From Prevotella sp. UBA6447 (GTDB taxonomy: Bacteria; Bacteroidota; Bacteroidia; Bacteroidales; Bacteroidaceae), in NCBI GenBank assembly GCA_002437115.1, contig DJOD01000009.1, positions 1-28,441 of the forward strand: 28,441 bases of DNA, read 5' to 3'. The notes below the pieces were generated by a model. It had not been told where the DNA came from, did not search any database, and saw only the letters and a program-made list of their open reading frames with translations. This document shows positions 6,579 to 14,365 of this stretch, piece by piece (positions within the stretch are counted from its first letter, which is position 1; every line of letters starts with the position of its first letter). The position numbers and the translations under genes were made by a program.

Positions 6579-8702
6579 ATGAAAAAGTATTTGTTTAACA
6601 AGCGCAGCGTGCTGCTCTTCAAGCACTTCAACCGCAAGGGCTACAGCCTGTTTGCCTCATTGGGCAAAGAGGTGCTCATCGGTGTGCTGGCGGTTCCAAC
6701 CCTGACCTATGCCAAGGCCGATGGGGTGATCGTCAAGCCTGTAACTGACTGTGATTCTGTCAGTTTGAAAGTGCGGAGCATTGATGAAGTAGTGGTTACA
6801 GGCTCGCGAGCGCCGCTGACTGCATCCCAGTCAGCACGGATTGTTGAGGTTATCTCGCGCGATGACATTCATCGTGCGGAAGCGCAGACCATCAACGATG
6901 TTTTGAAATTGGCTACCGGCGTGGATGTCCGTCAACGCGGTGCCTTTGGTGTGCAGACGGACATTTCCATCAATGGGGGTACCTTTGACCAGATTGCCAT
7001 TTTGCTCAATGGCGTGCCGTTGAGTAGTCCGCAAACAGGGCATAATGCGGCAGACTTTCCTGTTTCGTTGAGCGACATTGACCACATTGAAGTGCTTGAA
7101 GGCGCCTCGGCTCGGGTCTTTGGTTCGGCAGCTTTCAGTGGTGCCATCAACATTGTCACGGGGCAATCGGATGTTGTTTTGTGGCAAAAGCCCGAGTCGG
7201 AAGCGGCTAAAGAAAAGAGCCGTTGGGGCGTGCAAGCCCTTTTGGAAGGAGGATCATTTGGAAGTTTTGGTGCTGACGCACGAGCTTCCTTGTTTGTGCC
7301 GGCGCGTTCGGCCAGTTCAATCGTGGCGTCATCACTCTCCGCTGGTTATTCGCGAAGCGATGGCGGAACCGAAAATTCGGATTTTAGCAAGTGGCGGGGA
7401 TACTATCAAGGCAGTCTTGTTTCGCGTTTTGTGGACGTTGATTGGCAAGCAGGTGTCACGTCGCAAGACTATGGTGCCAACACATTCTATTCGGCTCGGT
7501 TTCCCAATCAGTATGAACGGACTCGGCGATACCTGGGTTCGGCAAAGGCTCAAGTGCGTCCCTTTGCCTTGGCTGAGAGCCGAACGCTCCGTTCACTGAG
7601 CTTGGTTCCTACCCTCTATGGGCATCGTGATGTTGACCATTACCAATTAACAAAGGGACAAGAAGGTGCTTCTGCGGGCGAAAATTATCATCGTATGGAT
7701 GTTTATGGGGTCTCTGTGAATGTACAGCTGGACTGGCTTCTTGGCAAGACATCCTTCGGTACAGATGTTCGGAAGGAGCATATCCTTTCGACTGCCTATG
7801 GAGAACCGCTGGCAGAGTCAGACTGGAAGCCCATCCACGGCAGCGACCGGCAGTATACTCGGGAAGGCAATCGGACGAACACAAGCCTTTTCCTGGAGCA
7901 CAATGTCATTGTGGGCGGGCTTACCATGTCGGCAGGCCTCCTTGCCAACCGAAACACCGGGCTGGATGGCGACTATCGTTTTTATCCGGGAGTGGATGTC
8001 AGCTATCGCCCCACAGCCCATTGGAAGTTATATGCCAGCTGGAACAAGGCGTTGCGGGTGCCTACTTTTACCGACCTTTACACAAACAATTCCGCACAAC
8101 AAGGCGACCTAAACCTGAAGCCTGAGCGAAACTCTGCGTTCAAGGTTGGAACTCGTTTCCGCGCAGAAGGCATAACCGCCTTGGTCAGTGGATTCTATAG
8201 CCACGGCACAAACATGATTGACTGGGTTTACGAGACGGACGCTTCCACGAAGTATCATGCGCTGAATATCGGCCGGCTCGATAACATGGGGTTCAACGTG
8301 GAGACCGACATAGACCTTGCCCGTTGGTTCGGATTTGGCAACGGAGAATTAGGCAAGTTGCTGAGGATGCATCTTGGATATGCTTACATCCACCAAAAGC
8401 ATGAGACGACGGAGCAGATTTACCGCTCTCTTTACGCCTTGGAGTATTTGCGACACAAGTTTGTGGCCACGCTCAACCATCATGTCTTCAGTCACCTGTC
8501 GGCCTCTTGGTCGTTGCGCTGGCAACAGCGCATGAACGGTTATCACCCTTACGCCAAGCTTGACGGCAAGTTGCTGTGGACAGAGCGCCACTGGGAAATC
8601 TTCTTGAAAGCGGACAATCTGACGGCTCACCGCTATTATGACTTGGGTAGTGTGCGACAGCCAGGCTTGTGGGTTATGGCAGGCGGTTCTGTTCGTTTCT
8701 AA
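6579..8702 (+). CDS. TonB-dependent receptor, BtuB-like type, with extended signal peptide
   Basis: A 707-residue outer-membrane receptor of unknown substrate. The N-terminus is unusual: about 35 basic and aromatic residues (NKRSVLLFKHFNRKGYSLF) precede the hydrophobic core VLIGVLAVPTLTYA. A TonB box IDEVVVTGSRAP is followed by a plug (about 70-200) with QTINDVLKLATGVDVRQRG, LLNGVPLSSPQTGH and the VFGSAAFSGAINIVTG end. The barrel contains the common SWNKALRVPTFTDLY and LKPERNSAFKVG segments and ends in GGSVRF. The plug resembles cobalamin and siderophore receptors, but no B12 riboswitch or partner gene is nearby, so the substrate stays open. I chose the ATG at 6579 over an in-frame TTG at 6567 because that TTG is part of the -7 element. 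Confidence 0.85.
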   Translation: MKKYLFNKRSVLLFKHFNRKGYSLFASLGKEVLIGVLAVPTLTYAKADGVIVKPVTDCDSVSLKVRSIDEVVVTGSRAPLTASQSARIVEVISRDDIHRAEAQTINDVLKLATGVDVRQRGAFGVQTDISINGGTFDQIAILLNGVPLSSPQTGHNAADFPVSLSDIDHIEVLEGASARVFGSAAFSGAINIVTGQSDVVLWQKPESEAAKEKSRWGVQALLEGGSFGSFGADARASLFVPARSASSIVASSLSAGYSRSDGGTENSDFSKWRGYYQGSLVSRFVDVDWQAGVTSQDYGANTFYSARFPNQYERTRRYLGSAKAQVRPFALAESRTLRSLSLVPTLYGHRDVDHYQLTKGQEGASAGENYHRMDVYGVSVNVQLDWLLGKTSFGTDVRKEHILSTAYGEPLAESDWKPIHGSDRQYTREGNRTNTSLFLEHNVIVGGLTMSAGLLANRNTGLDGDYRFYPGVDVSYRPTAHWKLYASWNKALRVPTFTDLYTNNSAQQGDLNLKPERNSAFKVGTRFRAEGITALVSGFYSHGTNMIDWVYETDASTKYHALNIGRLDNMGFNVETDIDLARWFGFGNGELGKLLRMHLGYAYIHQKHETTEQIYRSLYALEYLRHKFVATLNHHVFSHLSASWSLRWQQRMNGYHPYAKLDGKLLWTERHWEIFLKADNLTAHRYYDLGSVRQPGLWVMAGGSVRF

Positions 8703-8707
8703 ATGAC

Positions 8708-8745
8708 AAATCCAGTATTCACCCTTTGGATGACACTGGATTTTT
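8708..8745 (+). terminator. Intrinsic terminator of the second receptor gene
   Basis: AAATCCAGT (8708-8716) pairs with ACTGGATTT (8735-8743) and is followed by T residues. It begins five bases after the receptor stop codon. Confidence 0.8.
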
Positions 8746-8764
8746 CCTTATTGTTTAACAATTA

Positions 8765-8788
8765 GGAACGCCCATAGGCGTGCCTTTT
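8765..8788. terminator. Second hairpin in the receptor-dnaA convergent gap
   Basis: ACGCC (8768-8772) pairs with GGCGT (8777-8781) around CATA, extended by a GG/CC pair past one mismatch, then TTTT on the plus strand. On the minus strand it lies about 50 nt beyond the dnaA stop and could also end dnaA transcripts. A third inverted repeat, AGCAGT (8805-8810) with ACTGCT (8832-8837), overlaps the dnaA stop codon. Confidence 0.55.
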
Positions 8789-8835
8789 ACTTTTCCTTAT
8801 TAAAAGCAGTGAGCTCTGTCTTGTCGTCTTGACTG

Positions 8836-10245
8836 CTATCCTTTCAATTTGAAAGAGTTTTCGATGCTTGACACTTCCGCGCTGAACATCTTGTCAGCAA
8901 GCAACTTCTTCTCCACCTGTGCACAACTGTGAATCACGGTGGAGTGGTCGCGGTTCCCCACAAGCTTTCCAATGCGGCTGGCAGGCATCTTCGTGTATTT
9001 CTGAGCCAGGTACATAGACACTTGCCGAGCCATCACATAGTCGCGTTTTCTGCTTTTTGAGTTCACTTGCTCAGGTGTCACGTTGTAATGTCCGCACACT
9101 TTTTCCAGAATGTCGTCGATGGTAAGCGGATGGTCGTCAATCTTTACCGCGCGCTTGATGACCCTCTCGGCCAACCTCATGTCTATCTCGCTGTTATAGA
9201 CGATGGAGTAGGCCATGAGCGAGTTGATGACTCCCTGGAGGTCACGCACGCTTCCACTTGCCGTCTCTGCGATGAGTTGTATTACATCACGTGGTATGTG
9301 TAATCCGTCGCGTCGTATCTTATTCTCCAGGATGTCGATGCAAAGCTGTGTGTTTGGCTTTTCCAACTCGGCAATGAGTCCGCAGGAAAAACGCGTCAGC
9401 AGCCGGTCAGGCATGCCTTTTAGGTCTACGGGTGGCCGGTCGCTTGCAAGTATGATGCGCTTGCCATTGCGGAAAAGGTGATTGAAGATGTGGAAGAAGG
9501 TTTCTTGCGTCTTTGTCGCGCTCACCCATTCCTGTATGTCATCGACAATGAGCATGTCGATGGTTTGGTAGAAGGCAATGAAGTCGTTCACCGCGTTTTG
9601 CAGCACCGCGTTGGTGTATTGCACTTGAAAGAGGCGTGCGCTAACGTACAACACGCGTTTCTGCGGATAAATTTGGCTTGTTTTTACCCCGATGGCGTTG
9701 ATGAGGTGTGTCTTTCCGCATCCCGAAGGCCCATAGATGAACATGGGGTTGAACTGCATGGTGTTGGGATGTTCGGCGATAGACATTCCCACGGATCGCG
9801 GCAACTTGTTGCTGTCTCCTTCAATGTAGTTGTTGAAGGTGAGATGCGGGTTGAGCTGCGGGTCTATCTGTTGGGGCTGTGCCGCGTCGAGGATGGTGGG
9901 GCTTTGATTGCCCTTTGCGCGTGGCTTTTGCTCTTGTTTTCCGTCTGTTGGATCTGCCTCAATATCTTGCGAGAGGTTGTGTTCCTTGTCGGTCACAACA
10001 CGATACGACAGCCCGATGCCTTGTCCGAAGCAACGGTGCAGCACCTTGCTCAGCAAGTCAACGAAGTTCTCCTCTAAATACTCGTACACAAAGGGGCTTG
10101 GCACCTGCACGAGAATCATCTTTCGAGCTTCGTCAAACTGCTCGAAGACGATGGGCTTGAACCATGTGTTGTAGATTTGCTCGGAGACATTCTTGCGTAT
10201 GAGCGCAAGTGACTCATCCCAACGAGCATCGGGACTTGGCTTCAT
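8836..10245 (-). CDS. dnaA: Chromosomal replication initiator DnaA
   Basis: A 469-residue AAA+ initiator that binds DnaA boxes at the origin, unwinds it and loads the replicative helicase. Domain I (about 1-85) has the WDESLALIRKNVSEQIYNTWF opening. A Gln/Pro-rich linker (about 90-130) leads to domain III, beginning LNPHLTFNNYIEG. Walker A is GPSGCGKT (172-179), Walker B is LIVDDIQ (232-238), and the sensor and arginine-finger region is GMPDRLLTRF (278-286). Domain IV carries the DnaA signature NRDHSTVIHS (431-440). All functional parts are intact. The gene stands alone on the minus strand with its own promoter about 55 nt upstream of the start. Confidence 0.97.
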   Translation of the reverse strand: MKPSPDARWDESLALIRKNVSEQIYNTWFKPIVFEQFDEARKMILVQVPSPFVYEYLEENFVDLLSKVLHRCFGQGIGLSYRVVTDKEHNLSQDIEADPTDGKQEQKPRAKGNQSPTILDAAQPQQIDPQLNPHLTFNNYIEGDSNKLPRSVGMSIAEHPNTMQFNPMFIYGPSGCGKTHLINAIGVKTSQIYPQKRVLYVSARLFQVQYTNAVLQNAVNDFIAFYQTIDMLIVDDIQEWVSATKTQETFFHIFNHLFRNGKRIILASDRPPVDLKGMPDRLLTRFSCGLIAELEKPNTQLCIDILENKIRRDGLHIPRDVIQLIAETASGSVRDLQGVINSLMAYSIVYNSEIDMRLAERVIKRAVKIDDHPLTIDDILEKVCGHYNVTPEQVNSKSRKRDYVMARQVSMYLAQKYTKMPASRIGKLVGNRDHSTVIHSCAQVEKKLLADKMFSAEVSSIENSFKLKG

Positions 10246-10304
10246 GTTGACTGAGATTAATATGTTGTCGCCTTAGCAGACGTTTCCTTTCTTCTTTTGC
10301 GTTG

Positions 10305-10336
10305 CAAAATTACGAAAGATTTCCCAAACTTCCAAA
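10305..10336 (-). promoter_or_regulatory. dnaA promoter
   Basis: On the minus strand TTTG lies at 10333-10336 and TAATTTTG at 10305-10312, separated by 20 bp. This is the same arrangement as at the thiamine operon. The start of transcription would be near 10300, with a leader of about 55 nt. Confidence 0.8.
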
Positions 10337-10548
10337 TAGCTGTTTTTGGATGTTTTTGTTTGTTGGCTTGTAACTGCTTGTCTATCAGTATTTAAGATAA
10401 TATTGACATGCCTGGTGCGGTTGAAAGAGCTTAGTGTTAGCTAACTTGCTGATAATAAGCGTGAAGCGTAGCTGCTCAATGGATAGGCCAATTTTCGTGA
10501 AACATTTATTTTATTTTTCTAACCAGCCTTTTATAACCACGTTAGGTG
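10337..10548. other. Non-coding upstream part of the dnaA-mlaD gap
   Basis: This stretch has no gene. It holds the perfect 10-bp palindrome GTTAGCTAAC (10436-10445), a copy of GTGAAACATT at 10497-10506 that recurs at 10563-10572, and a very AT-rich run around 10500-10535. Only poor matches to a DnaA box are present (TGGATAGG near 10480 and TGGATG near 10347), so I do not call it an origin. Confidence 0.5.
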
Positions 10549-10618
10549 CTACGGCGCAGCTTGTGAAACATTAGCTCTCAAAAAATCTTTTTAAAGCGTT
10601 TCACAAGCAGTGCCGTAG
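10549..10618. repeat. Large imperfect inverted repeat downstream of the mlaD gene
   Basis: The 21-base arms 10549-10569 and 10598-10618 are complementary at 19 of 21 positions (both contain CTACGGC and CTTGTGAAAC when read inward) around a 28-nt loop with A and T runs. It begins about ten bases beyond the stop codon of the MCE gene on the minus strand and may end that operon's transcript, although no T tract follows directly. Its size and conserved arms would also fit a dispersed palindromic repeat. Confidence 0.7.
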
Positions 10619-10628
10619 GTTTTCTCGG

Positions 10629-11552
10629 TTACTTGTCTTTTTTGCCGAAAAGTGAAAAGTGTACGTATCGCTTCGGGTGAGCCTTGAGGTTTGTGAGCAG
10701 TGAGTCGGCACTTTGTACGGTGGCGTTGAGACTGTTGTAAAGTCCGGGGTCGTTCATGAGCAATCCCAGTGAACCTTCCTTGTTGTTGAGCTTGTCGGTG
10801 ATTTGCTGCACGCTGGCCAATGTCTGGTTGACCTGCGCAACGGTGCCAGCCACGTCGACGGTGGCCAAGTTGGCAGTCAACTTCGAAGTGTTGTCGAGCG
10901 TGTTGCCAGCCTTGCTGAGTGCCACGTCTGCCTTGCTCAAGAGCCCCGGCATCCGTCCGTTTACGGTAACAATGAGCCTGTTGAGGTCGTGCGTAGTTGT
11001 TGTCAGGTTCTTAGTGATGTCGCGCACGTTGTGTAATGACTGCACCAGAGCCGGGTCGGCCAGTAACGCGTTGACGGTTGTCAGGATGCTGTCCATCTTG
11101 GGCAGCATCTTTTCGATAGTTGGCATGAGTGCAGCCACGGTGCCCATCATGCCATTGTTGATAGTGCCCGTCAGCGTGTCGCCAGGCATGACCCGTTGCC
11201 TTGGGTTGTTAGCCAAGAGAAGGTTCATCTTCACGTTACCCATGAGGTCGCCCACGATTTCGGCCGATGAGCCCTCAGGAATTCGCAGGCCGTTGTTCAC
11301 GCTGAAGCGCACGACGATGTCGCCGTTGTTGGCGTAGTCGTAGCTGATGCCTTTCACCACACCCACCTGGTAGCCGTCGGCGTAGATGGGGTTGGAGGCC
11401 GACAGGCCACTGATGTCCTTAAACCTAATATAATAAGTGTCATCATTCGAAAAAATGGACATGCCTTTTAGGAAGTTGAGCCCGAAGAACAGCAGGATGA
11501 TGCCAACGATAGCCACGAGGGCTATCTTGATTTCCTTTGAGAATGACTTCAT
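10629..11552 (-). CDS. MlaD-like MCE-domain protein
   Basis: A 307-residue inner-membrane-anchored MCE protein, the substrate-binding part of ABC-type lipid transport across the periplasm. One N-terminal membrane helix (about 8-28, IKIALVAIVGIILLFFGLNF) is followed by the MCE domain (about 37-116) with YIRFKDISGLSASNPIYADG and VGVVKGI. A helical tail (about 135-260) is rich in Leu, Asn, Thr and Asp and would form the tunnel or needle seen in the family. The ATG at 11552 was preferred over a TTG at 11582 because the membrane helix begins just after it. The gap to the upstream amidase gene is 35 bp, implying one operon. Permease and ATPase partners are not in this window. Confidence 0.87.
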   Translation of the reverse strand: MKSFSKEIKIALVAIVGIILLFFGLNFLKGMSIFSNDDTYYIRFKDISGLSASNPIYADGYQVGVVKGISYDYANNGDIVVRFSVNNGLRIPEGSSAEIVGDLMGNVKMNLLLANNPRQRVMPGDTLTGTINNGMMGTVAALMPTIEKMLPKMDSILTTVNALLADPALVQSLHNVRDITKNLTTTTHDLNRLIVTVNGRMPGLLSKADVALSKAGNTLDNTSKLTANLATVDVAGTVAQVNQTLASVQQITDKLNNKEGSLGLLMNDPGLYNSLNATVQSADSLLTNLKAHPKRYVHFSLFGKKDK

Positions 11553-11587
11553 AATCTTGGTGTTTGTTTTGGTTAACGGCAAGCCTG

Positions 11588-12874
11588 TTATTTCTTGGCT
11601 CGCCAGTTTTGTTTGAATTCTTGTATGCCCTCGTTCACGTCCATCTTCTTGCCGTTCTTAAAGGCGATGATAAAAGCATCCGGGAAGTTGTCAGCGATTT
11701 GCTTGCGTAGGCGGTATATCTCATTGTAGTCGTTGCTCGCCCCGTAGGTGTACTTCTTGAGTTGCCCCTCCGTGTAGTATTCGCATCCGCTGAGGCCTTT
11801 CAGATGGCTGTCGTTGTTTTTCAGCACGCGGTCGCTTACGAGCACTTGTATTTTGAAGACAGGTCGCGTTTCGTCGAGCTTTTTTTGTGCGTAGGTGGCG
11901 GTCTCTTCGTTCGTTGCCACATTCACCTTGCGGTTGGCTTGTTGCTGCCTTGTGGCTGAAGTCGCCTGGCGCTTGCTGGGCGTTGCCTCCCTTTTCTCGG
12001 AAGCCCTTGTCGCTGGAAGCTGCTCCTTGGCCATGCGGAGGGGAGTGCTTGTGCGCTCTTCATCTGCTGGTCGGTAGGGTATGTCGCCGTCGTTCCCGTA
12101 TTTCTCCTTGTAACGCATGAAGGCCTTGAAGAACCCCTGCGTGTACTTGCTGTATCCCTCTTCGGTATTCATGTAGTTCTCCTCGTCGGGTGTTGAGATG
12201 AAGCCCAGCTCCAAAAGGATGGCTGGCATCTTGGTCAGTCTCAGCACCGCCAGGTTGTTCTGGTGCGATCCCCCATCCTGTCGCCCGGTAGCCTTGCACA
12301 CCTCTTGTTGCATGAGCTTTGACAGCCTCACGCTTCGCTCGCGGTTTTGGTCGGCAATGATTTCTCCCATGATGTCGAGCTCGGGTGCGTTGCCGTTCAG
12401 GTTGGCGTATACCGTCTTGTAATTGTTTTCCAAGAAGATGACCGAGTTCTCTCGTTTGGCCACGTCGGCGTTCACCTTCAGTCCCTTGTCACCTGTGGTT
12501 TCGCCTCGTCCCAAGGTATAGCTCTGGAATCCGTGGGCCGTGTGGATACCGTCGAGGGCGTTGATGTGGATGGATATGAAAAGGTCGGCATTGTTGCGGT
12601 TGGCCACGTCGGCTCGCTCATGCAAAGTGAGGTAGGTGTCGGTCTTGCGGGTGTAGATGACCCGCACGTCCGGGCAATTGTCTTCCACGAGTTTTCCGAA
12701 CGCCAGTGCGTATTTCAGTGTCAGGTTTTTCTCCTCCGAGATGGCTCCTGGTGCACCATGGTCCTTGCCTCCGTGCCCGGCATCGATGACGAGCGTAAAC
12801 CGCTGGTTGGCTGCTTGTAGCGTCAAGGCCGCAAGCAGAAACAGGAGCAAGGCGATGTATCTGCAAATCTTCAT
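11588..12874 (-). CDS. N-acetylmuramoyl-L-alanine amidase, AmiC-like, with C-terminal SPOR-like region
   Basis: A 428-residue exported zinc amidase that cuts the bond between MurNAc and the peptide stem during cell separation and wall turnover. A signal peptide (1-21) precedes the amidase_3 domain (about 25-258). Zinc ligands appear as His34 in DAGHGG, Glu48 in SEEKN and His103 in SIHIN, and the catalytic Glu222 lies in LELGFIS. A charged Thr/Ala/Arg/Gln-rich linker (about 262-340) leads to a C-terminal region (about 345-425) beginning VFKIQVLVS that looks SPOR-like and may bind denuded septal glycan. It is the first gene of the unit with the MCE protein; its own -7 element lies about 20 nt upstream. 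Confidence 0.92.
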   Translation of the reverse strand: MKICRYIALLLFLLAALTLQAANQRFTLVIDAGHGGKDHGAPGAISEEKNLTLKYALAFGKLVEDNCPDVRVIYTRKTDTYLTLHERADVANRNNADLFISIHINALDGIHTAHGFQSYTLGRGETTGDKGLKVNADVAKRENSVIFLENNYKTVYANLNGNAPELDIMGEIIADQNRERSVRLSKLMQQEVCKATGRQDGGSHQNNLAVLRLTKMPAILLELGFISTPDEENYMNTEEGYSKYTQGFFKAFMRYKEKYGNDGDIPYRPADEERTSTPLRMAKEQLPATRASEKREATPSKRQATSATRQQQANRKVNVATNEETATYAQKKLDETRPVFKIQVLVSDRVLKNNDSHLKGLSGCEYYTEGQLKKYTYGASNDYNEIYRLRKQIADNFPDAFIIAFKNGKKMDVNEGIQEFKQNWRAKK

Positions 12875-12893
12875 ATATCAATACAATATTTTG

Positions 12894-12901
12894 CAAAAAT
12901 A
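12894..12901 (-). promoter_or_regulatory. -7 promoter element of the amidase-MCE operon
   Basis: Read on the minus strand the site is TATTTTTG, matching TAnnTTTG. The start of transcription would be near 12889, giving a short leader of about 15 nt. No -33 TTTG is seen at 19-21 bp. Confidence 0.6.
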
Positions 12902-13490
12902 AGCATTTTGCAGCAGAAAACCTAAGTTGTGTCTTGCGTTTTATCATTTATTAAGTTATGTGTCCGTGCCGAAGAATTTTTTTTCGAATGTAACCCATTT
13001 CAAGAAATATAATGTATTATTCACCAAAACTATATACTTGGAAGGTTGTCGAAATAGCGTGTTAAAACGAGTTGGTTGGCGTTTCGAAATCCGCTTTATG
13101 CCCAGTTGCTGGCTGTGGTGTGGTTGCCCATCTCACGATAAGGCACTTATTGGGGCACCGCCTGGCGTGTTTTCTGAAACGATAACAGCCTAATCGTTTG
13201 AAGATATGCATCTTATTGTTAGTCGATTCGTTACCTATCGTACCTGGGATGTGCGCGTGCGGCCGCAAGACAGCAATGCAATTTCTCCAACTTGCTGTAT
13301 GACAGCGTTTTGTGAGAGGCTCTCTGTTTTCGCGTATTTCCGAGTGTTAGGTCGCTTGTTTGCGACAAGCCCATTCCTCAAGAAGCAAATGTCATGATTA
13401 TTCAATAGTCTTGATGAAACTTGACAAAACCTTTTCCGAATCGCGCAGATATATTTTTTCTAAGAAAAATGATATGTAATCCAAAGAAAA
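12902..13490. other. Long spacer with short inverted repeats and no supported gene
   Basis: Nearly 600 bp between divergent promoters hold no convincing protein gene; the open frames here have no recognisable domain and poor starts. Visible inverted repeats are AAACGAT/ATCGTTT (13177-13183 and 13193-13199), ACAGCAA/TTGCTGT (13270-13276 and 13292-13298), the palindrome GAGAGGCTCTC near 13314, and GTCGC/GCGAC near 13350. The middle portion is GC-richer than the flanks. It could hold a small RNA or a decayed gene, which the sequence alone does not settle. Confidence 0.5.
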
Positions 13491-13494
13491 GTGC

Positions 13495-13502
13495 TATTTT
13501 TG
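13495..13502 (+). promoter_or_regulatory. -7 promoter element of nagB
   Basis: TATTTTTG matches TAnnTTTG. Transcription would start near 13507 and give a leader of about 32 nt, A-rich just before the ATG as is usual in this phylum. No good -33 TTTG is found at 20 bp. Confidence 0.65.
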
Positions 13503-13538
13503 CAAAAGACTAACAACCCTATTAAAACCAAAATAATT

Positions 13539-14330
13539 ATGAGACTAATTATTGAGCAGGATTATGACCGCCTCTCCCAGTGGGCAGCCAATCATGTTGT
13601 GGAGCGCATCAACCAGTTTAAGCCTACGGCTGATCATCCTTTTGTGCTTGGCTTGCCGACAGGCAGTTCGCCTGAAGGCATGTATGCTGCACTGGTGAAA
13701 GCCAACAAGGACGGGCGTGTCAGTTTCCGCCATGTCTTGACATTCAACATGGATGAATATGTGGGCCTACCCGAGAGCCACCCCGAGAGTTACCACAGCT
13801 TCATGGCTCGTAACCTCTTCGACCATATAGACATACCCCGTGACAATGTGCACATCCTTAATGGCAACGCGCCCGACCTGGAGGCCGAGTGTGCCAGCTA
13901 TGAGCAGAAAATCAAGAATGCGGGCGGCATTGACCTTTTCATCGGTGGCATCGGCCCCGATGGCCATATCGCTTTCAACGAGCCTTTCTCAAGCCTCGTG
14001 AGCCGTACCCGTGTCAAGACGTTGACAACCGACACCATCATAGCCAACTCGCGTTTCTTTGACAATGATGTCAACAAGGTCCCCAAGCACGCCTTGACCG
14101 TAGGCGTGGGTACTGTGATGGGCGCGCGTGAGGTGATGATCCTTGTCAATGGCCACCACAAGGCTCGCGCCCTGCAGGCTGCTGTAGAGGGTCCTGTCAC
14201 TCAAGCTTGGACCATCTCGGCCCTGCAGCAACACGCCCATAGCATTATCGTGGCCGACGAGGCCGCTGCCGACGAGCTGAAGGTGGGTACCTATCGCTAT
14301 TTCAAGGACATCGAGAAGAACAATCTCTGA
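13539..14330 (+). CDS. nagB: Glucosamine-6-phosphate deaminase
   Basis: A 263-residue cytoplasmic enzyme that converts glucosamine-6-phosphate to fructose-6-phosphate and ammonia, bringing amino sugars into glycolysis. It aligns by eye with E. coli NagB at every catalytic position: Asp72 in FNMDEYVGL, Asp141 and His143 in GIGPDGHIAFNEP, and Glu148. The phosphate loop LGLPTGSSPEGMY is at 37-49. The ATG at 13539 gives the standard N-terminus MRLII; an upstream in-frame GTG at 13491 would overlap the promoter. A secreted GH97 gene follows after 35 bp on the same strand and is probably co-transcribed. Confidence 0.96.
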   Translation: MRLIIEQDYDRLSQWAANHVVERINQFKPTADHPFVLGLPTGSSPEGMYAALVKANKDGRVSFRHVLTFNMDEYVGLPESHPESYHSFMARNLFDHIDIPRDNVHILNGNAPDLEAECASYEQKIKNAGGIDLFIGGIGPDGHIAFNEPFSSLVSRTRVKTLTTDTIIANSRFFDNDVNKVPKHALTVGVGTVMGAREVMILVNGHHKARALQAAVEGPVTQAWTISALQQHAHSIIVADEAAADELKVGTYRYFKDIEKNNL

Positions 14331-14365
14331 TCCATGAGGTCATCATTTGGCAAACAACAACACAC

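Noticed and set aside
10246..10628. Chromosome origin (oriC) next to dnaA
   Set aside because: Only poor DnaA-box matches occur and no cluster is present, so proximity to dnaA alone is not enough.
12927..13268. Small open frames on both strands in the amiC-nagB gap
   Set aside because: They have no recognisable domain, no good start context and overlap one another; the region is better described as non-coding.
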